A stretch of 64,000 nucleotides of DNA, taken from positions 62,001 to 126,000 of the forward strand of contig DATMBG010000012.1 of assembly GCA_035559535.1 (NCBI GenBank), given 5' to 3'. Positions 26,206-33,415 of the stretch are shown one piece after another; positions within the stretch are counted from its first letter, which is position 1; the number at the start of each line of letters is the position of its first letter. The notes below the pieces were generated by a model that had not been told where the DNA came from, ran no database searches, and worked only from the letters and a program-made list of their open reading frames with translations. The DNA comes from Candidatus Limnocylindrales bacterium. Its GTDB lineage: Bacteria; Moduliflexota; Moduliflexia; Moduliflexales; JAUQPW01. Position numbers and translations under genes: made by a program.

Positions 26206-27555
26206 ATGGGTCAAACTAAAAAAATCCTGGTCATCAGTGACGATCCCCAGACTCTTCACCTGGCCAGTAAAGCATTACAGAAACCTGGCTGTAAAGTCAT
26301 TTTCGCCGAGAAGGGTCCACTGGCTTTGGATTTAATCGAGCAGAATTTATTTGAAGCCATTATAGTCGATTTAAAAATGCCAGATGTGGACGGTTTTGAG
26401 ATTTTGAAGATTGCTAAACTTCGGAGTTCGAATACCCCTCTGATTACGGTGGTAGAACCGGAGGATGTGAAGCTGGCTGTTAAAGCCATGCAAAAGGGAG
26501 CCTATGGCTACCTGATAAAGCCGATAAACTTCTATGAACTTCAGGTACTTATCAAAAGAGCCCTGGATCAACAACAAATGCTCACCGAGGTAGTCGAGCT
26601 CCGGAAACGGCTGGATAAAAAATATGCCTTTGAAAATATTGTCCGAAACTCCGAGGCTATGCAGCGGATCTGTGATACCATTGCCCGCATCAGTTTAACC
26701 AGAAGTACCATTTTAATCCAGGGTGAAAGTGGTACCGGAAAAGAATTGATAGCCCGAGCCATTCACCACAACAGTGCCCATCGCGATAAACCCTTTATTG
26801 CCTTGAATTGTGGCGCGATCCCAGAAGGAATCATTGAAAGCGAGCTTTTTGGACATGAAAGGGGTGCTTTTACGGGAGCCTGGAGCGTCCGAAAAGGTAT
26901 GTTCGAACTGGCCAACGGCGGAACTCTCTTCTTAGATGAAATCGGTGAGATGAGCCTTTCGACCCAGGTTAAATTGCTTCGAGTTCTGGAACAAAAAGAA
27001 TTTATGCGGGTAGGCGGTGCCAAAACGATTCGAGTCGATGTAAATATTATTGCCGCTACCAATACGAATCTGGAAGAGGCTGTGCGGCAAAAAACATTTC
27101 GGGAGGATCTCTACTACCGACTTAAAGTCATTACCCTTTATTTACCTCCGCTTAGAGAGAGAAGAGAAGATATTCCGTTGCTTGTGCAGAAATTTATTGA
27201 AGAGTTTAATCAGGAAAATAACAGGTCTGTTCGGGGTATCGAACCTAAAGCCCTTACCCTACTCCAAAATTATCATTGGCCTGGAAACGTACGGGAATTG
27301 AAAAACTGCATCGAAAGCTTGGTAGTTACTTCCCGCGGAGAATATATTCGTGTGGAAGATCTTCCTCCCTACATCTTGAAGGCCATCCATCCGGAACCTG
27401 AAATGAGTTTCAAAATCGGAACACCTTTAGATGAAATAGAAAAAGAAGTCATTCAAAAAACCCTGGCCTATGTCAACGGGAATAAGACCAGAGCCGCCAA
27501 ACTCCTAAAAATCGGCTTGAGAACCCTTCATCGGAAGATTAAAAAATATCAGTAA
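26206..27555 (+). CDS. Sigma54-dependent response regulator (NtrC family)
   Basis: 449 residues. Receiver domain 1-120 with Asp12/Asp13 (SDD), phospho-acceptor Asp55 (VDLKMPD) and Lys105 (YLIKP). AAA+ domain about 150-380 with Walker A GESGTGKE, the GAFTGA sigma54 loop (ELFGHERGAFTGAW), Walker B LFLDEIGEM, and the arginine finger region LREDLYYRL-like (FREDLYYRL). C-terminal Fis-type helix-turn-helix NKTRAAKLLKIGLRTLHRKI. It activates sigma54 promoters. The switch position normally Thr or Ser after strand 4 is Val83 (ITVVEPED instead of xxMTAYGD), which could bias activation. No cognate kinase is adjacent. Confidence 0.95.
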   Translation: MGQTKKILVISDDPQTLHLASKALQKPGCKVIFAEKGPLALDLIEQNLFEAIIVDLKMPDVDGFEILKIAKLRSSNTPLITVVEPEDVKLAVKAMQKGAYGYLIKPINFYELQVLIKRALDQQQMLTEVVELRKRLDKKYAFENIVRNSEAMQRICDTIARISLTRSTILIQGESGTGKELIARAIHHNSAHRDKPFIALNCGAIPEGIIESELFGHERGAFTGAWSVRKGMFELANGGTLFLDEIGEMSLSTQVKLLRVLEQKEFMRVGGAKTIRVDVNIIAATNTNLEEAVRQKTFREDLYYRLKVITLYLPPLRERREDIPLLVQKFIEEFNQENNRSVRGIEPKALTLLQNYHWPGNVRELKNCIESLVVTSRGEYIRVEDLPPYILKAIHPEPEMSFKIGTPLDEIEKEVIQKTLAYVNGNKTRAAKLLKIGLRTLHRKIKKYQ

Positions 27556-27644
27556 AGGAAGCAGAAGATAAAAAAATCGGATCTTATGCCTTGCCCTGTG
27601 AAGCGGTAACCTGACCGGTAGGAGTCATCTTATGGGGTTGTCCC

Positions 27645-27674
27645 GTTGAAGGGTGACCTGTAAGGTCACCCAAC
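27645..27674. terminator. Stem-loop between convergent genes
   Basis: Perfect stem GGGTGACCT (27651-27659) with AGGTCACCC (27663-27671), three-base loop, extended by GTTG/CAAC-type flanks. It is suited to stop or stabilise transcripts from both sides but has no clear T-run. Confidence 0.55.
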
Positions 27675-27689
27675 CCTTCCCTAATTCCA

Positions 27690-28556
27690 TCAATTCTTTA
27701 ATCTTGGAATATTTGTGAAGGTCAGGACACCGTTTTTATCGACGAATCGATAAATAGGTTCTGAAAATCGAGCAAAAGTTGAGGAAAGACCCGATAAACT
27801 TAAAACCTTCTGCACATAGTTTTGAGTTTCCGTAATAGGAGGAACATTATTACCATATTGCACAACCCTTTGCTCCCCCGCATTGTAACCGGCCAGCACC
27901 AGCTTTAAATCTCCTCCAAAAAGATCCCACAGAAATCGAAGATATTTGATCCCTCCCGCAATATTTTCATGGGGATCAAAAGGATCGTTAACACCAAACC
28001 GTTTGGCCGTTTCAGGCATTAATTGCATAAGACCTTGAGCCCCTTTGGGAGAAACGGCTTTTGGGTTGTAATTGGATTCTACTTTGATGATCGCCTTCAC
28101 CAGGTCTGGATTAATCTTGTATTTTTGAGCCATTTCTTCTATATGCTCTTTATAAGGTGAAGGGATAGATCTGCTCTCATCTGAACGTATAGGACCGGTA
28201 GAGGGAGGTTTCGAAAGCTGAATCATGCTTTTCTCTGAAACAGACGTCAAAACCAAAGGTTTGAAGGGATCTTTGGGTAAAATCAAGTTGGATCCCTGGT
28301 TTTTTCCTAAAGCAGATTGCGAGATGAAAATTCTTGGTGTGGTTTTCTTTTTATTACTTCGAACCTGGGAAGAGGATTTGCTATAGATCTTTACCTTGTA
28401 AGGTACATTTCGAGGAGGAGTATCTGTAAAGGTGAGCACGCCGTTTTTATCAATATACTGATAAATTTCTCCCCAAGCTTCGGTAGAGATAAGAATTAAA
28501 AAGAAAAGAATACAAAGTCCTGATCCATACTTATGGAGAGAAAAACAATTTATCAT
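27690..28556 (-). CDS. Lytic transglycosylase (SLT) bracketed by two DUF4124-like segments
   Basis: The start at 28556 (ATG, with AAGGAAT upstream) gives a signal peptide (MINCFSLHKYGSGLCILFFLILISTEAWG) and a 288-residue product. An upstream extension of the frame to 28718 has no ribosome-binding site. Next comes IYQYIDKNGVLTFTDTP, the DUF4124 motif, then a linker. The SLT domain runs from about residue 140 with the catalytic Glu in VKAIIKVESNYNP, SPKGAQGLMQLMPETA, and AGYNAGE. At the extreme C-terminus is a second copy, IYRFVDKNGVLTFTNIP. It cleaves peptidoglycan in the periplasm. The duplication of the short motif on both sides of the catalytic domain is unusual. Confidence 0.88.
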   Translation of the reverse strand: MINCFSLHKYGSGLCILFFLILISTEAWGEIYQYIDKNGVLTFTDTPPRNVPYKVKIYSKSSSQVRSNKKKTTPRIFISQSALGKNQGSNLILPKDPFKPLVLTSVSEKSMIQLSKPPSTGPIRSDESRSIPSPYKEHIEEMAQKYKINPDLVKAIIKVESNYNPKAVSPKGAQGLMQLMPETAKRFGVNDPFDPHENIAGGIKYLRFLWDLFGGDLKLVLAGYNAGEQRVVQYGNNVPPITETQNYVQKVLSLSGLSSTFARFSEPIYRFVDKNGVLTFTNIPRLKN

Positions 28557-29301
28557 ATTCCTTCTGAGCCTTGACATAAGGTTGAACAGTTGGGATAAGC
28601 CTCCAAAGCCCACTACGAGTCCCATCATATAAATGCAAACCGATCTGTGCGTCAAGAAAAAAATGCAGGAGAAAATAAGAAAAGACCTGATTATTTCTAT
28701 GAGAACCGGCATCCACACGACGCTGGAAGATTAAGGAGGGTCATTCTGACCTGGAATCCTTAGAAGATGGGAAGGCCTTCGAGGTGGTGGTCAGCCAAAC
28801 GGTAAAGGCCATGATCTTCTTCATATTCCCAGAGGGAGAATGGGAGAGTAGGTTGGGAATGGGTGGGGATTCTGGAAAAACAGAATTATTTGGACTCCCT
28901 TTTACCTGGTTCTTTACCCAGGCTCAGTACTTTTTTGATTTTATTTTCTATTTCTGAGAAGGTAACTGGACTGTCAATAACTTTTCAATGACAAGTTATT
29001 AGGAAAATTTAACAAGATTCTCACATAAAAGGATTCAGTTTCTCAGAGGACCGTAATTACCAGTTGGAGTCAGGAAATTTCCTTTAAAAGAACTTGACAA
29101 GGCAATAAAATATATAATATTTAACCCAATTATATGGGTTTTATTGTATTGCCTTTTCAAGGAGTTTAAAATCATCTTATGATCAGCCTATTGTCTCGCT
29201 CAGAGCTGATCTTACGGCTATACAATCCGGTTAGTGCCTATCAAACGCTCTTCTCTTATACACCCTGAAGCCAGAAACAACTGAGTGTCTAGAGAAATTA
29301 T
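28557..29301. other. Divergent intergenic region between transglycosylase and chemosensory cluster
   Basis: About 745 bases without a convincing gene. Several G-rich purine stretches occur near 28840-28870. The last 210 bases hold a promoter-like TTGACA and a nested palindrome (see the next entry). The leader of the cluster would be about 170 bases. No riboswitch motif was recognised. Confidence 0.5.
29094..29152 (+). promoter_or_regulatory. Promoter-like element with nested inverted repeats before the chemosensory cluster
   Basis: TTGACA at 29094-29099 is followed by A/T-rich sequence with TATAAT at 29113-29118, a short spacer of 13, or TAATAT at 29115-29120. Around it, GGCAATA (29101-29107) is inversely repeated by TATTGCC (29146-29152), and AACCCA (29123-29128) by TGGGTT (29135-29140). 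The two symmetries are centred at about 29127 and 29132. A DNA-binding dimer or an RNA hairpin could use them. Confidence 0.45.
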
Positions 29302-30222
29302 ATGAAAGGTAAGGATAGAGGGGATGGATCTTTATATTTTAAGGAATTTGTTAGGCAAACTAATCAAGATGAAGAGTCGAAAAATGGAGAAACTTTAGAA
29401 AAAATGACAGATGGGGCAGAATGTATCATTTTTGCCAATCACAAAGGTGGTACCGGTAAGACTACATCTTGCCTCAGTATCGCAGGTTATCTTGCGAAGG
29501 ATGGTTATAGGGTGCTCGTGGTAGACCTGGATCCTCAAGCCAATGCCACCTCTGGATTAGGCATAGAGACTACCTCTCTGCAATACTCTATCTACGATGT
29601 AATCTTAGATCAGTGTATCTGGCATGAGGAGATGCTCATCACTCAGGTTATAGTTGAAACGGGTATAGAAAACTTACATCTTGTACCCTCTGAATTAGAT
29701 CTGACAGTGGCAGAAGTTGTTATGCAAGATGTTAAAGATAAAACATTCATTTTGGACCGGATTCTGGAGACCGTCAGATTAATGTATGACTACATACTTG
29801 TTGACCCACCACCGAGTTTGGGTCTTCTGACTTTAAATGGACTCTGTGCCGCTAACCAGGTAATCGTACCTTTAGATCCCAGTATCTTCTCTTTAGAAGC
29901 TTTAGATAATCTCAAAAGATCTTTTCAAGATATCAAACAAATGACGGGGCATTCCTTCGACCAAATCATCGCAATTTTGGTCCGATATGTCAAATCTACC
30001 CTATTTTCAAAGATACGCCGCCAACGTACTCCATCCCAGGAAGTGGAAATAAGGCTCCGAGAAATGTTTCATACGGTATTTATTGTCCCGGATTCTGCAG
30101 AAGTCTTCCAGGCTCAACGTGAAGGGATACCTATATCTCACTATGCACCGAAAAGTAAGGTTGGGAAGGCTTATGCAGAAATTGCTAAGAATATCAGTAT
30201 CCATACCAAAAGGAGGAAGTGA
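29302..30222 (+). CDS. ParA-like ATPase of a chemosensory cluster
   Basis: 306 residues: deviant Walker A KGGTGKTT (48-55), LVVDLDPQANATSGLG (Walker A' and switch), DYILVDPPPSLGLLTLNGL (Walker B), and IFSLEALDNL. It is a full ParA/Soj ATPase with a 34-40 residue charged N-terminal extension. An alternative ATG at 29404 would remove most of it. It opens a cluster with a soluble receptor, CheW, CheY and CheA, so it most likely positions cytoplasmic chemoreceptor arrays as PpfA and ParC do, rather than partitioning DNA. No parB is nearby. The receptor start is three bases after its stop. Confidence 0.85.
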   Translation: MKGKDRGDGSLYFKEFVRQTNQDEESKNGETLEKMTDGAECIIFANHKGGTGKTTSCLSIAGYLAKDGYRVLVVDLDPQANATSGLGIETTSLQYSIYDVILDQCIWHEEMLITQVIVETGIENLHLVPSELDLTVAEVVMQDVKDKTFILDRILETVRLMYDYILVDPPPSLGLLTLNGLCAANQVIVPLDPSIFSLEALDNLKRSFQDIKQMTGHSFDQIIAILVRYVKSTLFSKIRRQRTPSQEVEIRLREMFHTVFIVPDSAEVFQAQREGIPISHYAPKSKVGKAYAEIAKNISIHTKRRK

Positions 30223-30224
30223 AC

Positions 30225-32243
30225 ATGGATGGCATGAGAAAACCCCGAAAACCCGGCCGTTTAGTTTTTTTTCAAGGTCGACAAACCGATGGCCAACAAG
30301 GAAATGATTCTGGAGAGGTCAAAACAGGTACTTATAGAAGTACCGAGGACGAGACCGCACTAAGATCATTGTTGGATGCTCTGAGGGCTGTCAAGCAAGG
30401 TGATTTTTCCGTTCGCCTGGAAGTCGAAAAGGATGGTCTTATGGGTGAGATCGCAGAGGCCTTCAATGAAGTCATCAGCCTGAATGAAAATATGGCCAAC
30501 GAGATTGTACGGGTAAGTAAGATTATCGGTGAAGAAGGAAAACTAACCGAACGGTTTTCGCTGGGAACAGCCAAAGGCTCCTGGAAGACCAGCATCGATT
30601 CCATCAATGCTCTTATTAATAATTTGGCCCAACCTACCACGGAGGTTGCCCGGGTCATTACTGCTGTTGCCGAGGGTGATCTGTCGAAAAGAATGGCACT
30701 GGCCGTTGAAGGAAGACCCTTTAAAGGTGAATTTTTGCGGATCGGTACCACCGTTAATACCATGGTGGATCAGTTAAGCACCTTTGCATCGGAGGTAACT
30801 CGGGTTGCTCGGGAGGTAGGTACGGAGGGGAAGTTAGGGGGTCAGGCTGTGGTCAAGGGGGTAGCTGGGACCTGGAAGGATTTGACGGATAATGTCAATG
30901 CCATGGCGGCCAGTCTGACAGCTCAGGTTCGGGACATCGCTCGGGTGACCACGGCGGTGGCTCAGGGTAATCTGGAACAAAAAATTACGGTAGAAGCCAA
31001 GGGAGAAATTCTCGAATTAAAGAATACCATTAATGGGATGGTCGATAATCTTAATACCATCATCGGTGGGATAAATAGTGTCATGGCCATGGTGAGTGAA
31101 GGAATTCTTACCACTACCATTGACGTTGAGGCATCGGGCGAATTTGCCTCTATGGTTAACGGGATCAATGCGACCATAGAGAGCTTACGGGGGATTGTAA
31201 CCGAACTTACCGAAGCGGGAATTAATATCGGTTCAGTTTCACAAAGCATGTTAAATGCGGGGCAGGAGATGAATGAGATGGTTACTCAGTTGTCCTTATC
31301 GGTTGAACAGATTGCCAAGGGTGCTAAAGCGCAGGCTGAACAGATCTCAGGTGCATCACGTGAAAGTGAAATTGTGGGGGTGACTGCTTCTAATACCTTA
31401 ACACGGGCCGAAAGTATGAATCAAATGGCCGAGATTGCCAGCAAAGCTGTTGCAGAGGGTAGTGAAGCCATGGATGAAACGATTAAGAATACCGATCTTA
31501 TGTTGGAAGGTTCCCAACAGTCAGTAGCCAGCATTGAATCCCTGAGTAAGAGCAGTGAGCAAATTCAAGAGATTGTGGATGTTATTCGAGATATTGCAAG
31601 TCAAACTAACATCTTGGCCATCAATGCAGCTATCGAAGCTGTTCGTGCCGGCAAGCATGGTAAAGGTTTTGCGGTCGTTGCTGAGGAGGTAAAATCCCTT
31701 TCTGCAGATAGCAAGGCTCAAGCTAAGAAAATATCGAACTTGGTTAAGTCTATCCAGGAAGAAACAAAGGATACTGTAATTATCATCAAAACCATGGCTG
31801 AGAACGTTAATCTGGGAAAAAGCTCCATTGAACGAACATCCAAAGCATTTAAGGACATTAACCGTGCCATAGAAAGTACTTCCAAAACAGCTAAGGAGAT
31901 CTCGGTAGCTGCTGCAGAGCAAAAGAAGAGTATTGATGCCGTTTCCCAGAGCCTGGATAAAATCAGTGGGATTGCAACGGATACTTCGACTGGAAGTGCA
32001 CAATTAGCAGAGGCTTCTAAGAGTCTTCTTGCGAAGATGCAGGAGGTGACCTCCATTGCAACAACCCTTGCAGAGATGTCTGAAAAGTTCCAGCAGACGG
32101 TAGAGCGGTTTGATATTGCTGAAAATATCTCCAACAATTCGTCGACAAAAATGTATTTAAAGAAATCAAAGGGTAAGAAGCTTTCCCTGCACTTGGGTAA
32201 TCTAGGAAGTAGTACGATCAAAGATAGAGGGAAGGGATGGTAA
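30225..32243 (+). CDS. Soluble poly-HAMP methyl-accepting chemotaxis protein
   Basis: The ATG at 30225 follows AGGAGG with eight-base spacing; product about 672 residues. No signal peptide, membrane segment or ligand-binding domain is visible. Residues about 45-340 are a chain of six HAMP-like units, alternating GEEGKL/GTEGKL and VAEGDL/VAQGNL/VSEGIL types. One unit reads VAREVGTEGKLGGQAVV, then VAGTWKDLTDNVNAMAASLT, closely like the HAMP repeats of fungal group III histidine kinases. The signalling tip is IVDVIRDIASQTNILAINAAI, then EAVRAGKHGKGFAVVAEEV. It should form a cytoplasmic array with CheW and CheA. The last 35 residues are basic and lack the CheR-docking pentapeptide. Confidence 0.92.
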   Translation: MDGMRKPRKPGRLVFFQGRQTDGQQGNDSGEVKTGTYRSTEDETALRSLLDALRAVKQGDFSVRLEVEKDGLMGEIAEAFNEVISLNENMANEIVRVSKIIGEEGKLTERFSLGTAKGSWKTSIDSINALINNLAQPTTEVARVITAVAEGDLSKRMALAVEGRPFKGEFLRIGTTVNTMVDQLSTFASEVTRVAREVGTEGKLGGQAVVKGVAGTWKDLTDNVNAMAASLTAQVRDIARVTTAVAQGNLEQKITVEAKGEILELKNTINGMVDNLNTIIGGINSVMAMVSEGILTTTIDVEASGEFASMVNGINATIESLRGIVTELTEAGINIGSVSQSMLNAGQEMNEMVTQLSLSVEQIAKGAKAQAEQISGASRESEIVGVTASNTLTRAESMNQMAEIASKAVAEGSEAMDETIKNTDLMLEGSQQSVASIESLSKSSEQIQEIVDVIRDIASQTNILAINAAIEAVRAGKHGKGFAVVAEEVKSLSADSKAQAKKISNLVKSIQEETKDTVIIIKTMAENVNLGKSSIERTSKAFKDINRAIESTSKTAKEISVAAAEQKKSIDAVSQSLDKISGIATDTSTGSAQLAEASKSLLAKMQEVTSIATTLAEMSEKFQQTVERFDIAENISNNSSTKMYLKKSKGKKLSLHLGNLGSSTIKDRGKGW

Positions 32244-32253
32244 TCTTCAGGTA

Positions 32254-32309
32254 GTGAGCGGTGGGTCGTAGAGGTGATCGGTCGACCATCTCTGCTGTCC
32301 ACGGCTCAC
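32254..32309 (+). repeat. Hairpin covering the cheW leader, GAGCGGTGGGTCGTAGAGG-type units
   Basis: GTGAGC-GGTGG (32254-32264) on the left pairs with CCAC-GGCTCAC (32299-32309), with further pairing of GTAGAGGTGATCG with the following GTCGACCATCTCTGC. It occupies nearly all of the 75 bases between the receptor stop and the cheW ATG, ends nine bases before the ATG, and no ribosome-binding site is visible. cheW translation may therefore depend on upstream ribosomes or on the fold. Confidence 0.65.
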
Positions 32310-32318
32310 CTCTCCCAA

Positions 32319-32846
32319 ATGTCAGATGAAGTTGTAAGGGATAACCTTGATGAGGAGGAAATAGAAGTTGAAACAGATCAATATCTTGTTTTTACTGTTA
32401 AAAACCAGGAGTTTGGTTTTCAAGCCATGCGGGTCCAGGAGATTTCCTCTGTAATAAATACGACCGAGATTCCCAATGCTCCTCCTTATATTGAGGGAAT
32501 TATGAACCTTCGTGGACGGCTTGCTTCTGTTATTAGTTTTCGTAAGAAATTCGGTTTTGAGCCCAAGGAATATGACGAAGACACCCGCATTATCATTTTA
32601 GAGCAGGGTGGTTTTCCCATTGGAATTGTGGTCGATAGTGTGGAAGAAGTTATCAAAATTCCCGATGAGAAAGTCCAGAAACTACCTCAAACTTCCATTA
32701 CCCCGATCTCGGAAGAGTATATAATAGGCGTAGGCATACTTGATAAGAGGTTAATTATCTTACTCGATGTGGATAAGGTATTGAGTAAAACCGAGATAGC
32801 TGAGGTAAGTACAGTAAGCCAGAGGGCAATGGGTGGAAAGCAGTAA
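32319..32846 (+). CDS. cheW: Chemotaxis adaptor CheW
   Basis: From ATG 32319 (MSDEVVRDNLDEEE) the product is 175 residues; the open frame begins 45 bases earlier on a non-ATG codon inside the hairpin. The CheW SH3-like fold is clear: YLVFTVKNQEFGFQAMRVQEI, IPNAPPYIEGIMNLRGR (the receptor and CheA docking region), VIS, and GIVVDSVEEVIKIP. An acidic N-terminal extension of about 20 residues precedes it. It links the poly-HAMP receptor to the CheA encoded downstream. Confidence 0.93.
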   Translation: MSDEVVRDNLDEEEIEVETDQYLVFTVKNQEFGFQAMRVQEISSVINTTEIPNAPPYIEGIMNLRGRLASVISFRKKFGFEPKEYDEDTRIIILEQGGFPIGIVVDSVEEVIKIPDEKVQKLPQTSITPISEEYIIGVGILDKRLIILLDVDKVLSKTEIAEVSTVSQRAMGGKQ

Positions 32847-32847
32847 G

Positions 32848-32975
32848 CAATAGGCGATAGGTAATGAACAATAGACGGTGGGTGGTGGATATAAGCGGTA
32901 AACAAAAGATAGAAAGCAGGAAGCGAGGGACTCTACCACCCCCATGTTTGTTTACTGCTCATCACCCCCTATTTA
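32848..32975. repeat. Imperfect hairpin between cheW and cheY
   Basis: GCAATAGGCGATAGG, GGTGGGTGGTGG and AGCGGTAAACAAA (32842-32905) on the left are mirrored by CTACCACCCCC, TTTGTTTACTGCTC and ATCACCCCCTATTT (32933-32973) on the right. It fills the gap, and its right end touches the start codon of cheY. Confidence 0.7.
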
Positions 32976-33358
32976 TGGAAATGGCAAGGATATTGATTGT
33001 AGATGATGCCTCTTTCATGAGGAACTCTCTAAAATATATTGTTGAAACGGCCGGGCATACGGTAGTAGGTACGGCAAAGGACGGGAATGAAGCTCAAGAA
33101 TTATACAGAAGTCTTAAGCCAGATCTGGTAACTTTGGACATTTTAATGAAAGGTGGAGATGGGCTTTCGGCCCTGAAGAATATTCGGAAAGAGGATCCAA
33201 AGGCGAAAGTTATTATGATTACTGCTTTGGGACAGGAAGAAAAACAAGAGGAAGCTCGTCAGCTAGGTGCGAGTGGATACATAAGAAAACCCTTTAACCA
33301 GACAGAAGTTATCACCGAGATTCAAAGGGTGTTGAATAAAAAAGAGGAGGAAGGATAA
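32975..33358 (+). CDS. cheY: CheY-like single-domain response regulator
   Basis: About 127 residues from ATG 32975 (MEMARILIVDDASFMRN). ATG 32981 is an equally possible start. DD at the acidic pocket, the phospho-acceptor Asp in DLVTLDILMKGGDG, TAL switch Thr in MITALG, and Lys in YIRKPF are all present. The upstream part of the frame is hairpin sequence. It is the output of the CheA in the same cluster. No flagellar gene is present, so the output may not be a flagellar motor. Confidence 0.92.
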   Translation: MEMARILIVDDASFMRNSLKYIVETAGHTVVGTAKDGNEAQELYRSLKPDLVTLDILMKGGDGLSALKNIRKEDPKAKVIMITALGQEEKQEEARQLGASGYIRKPFNQTEVITEIQRVLNKKEEEG

Positions 33359-33415
33359 AGGAAATGAGATTTTTTATTCTTTTCATTCCTGGCACTCCTC
33401 CTATCAGAAGGATAA

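Noticed and set aside
29302..30222. Plasmid or chromosome partition ParA
   Set aside because: No parB or parS-like sites next to it, and it starts a chemosensory operon with the receptor three bases downstream.
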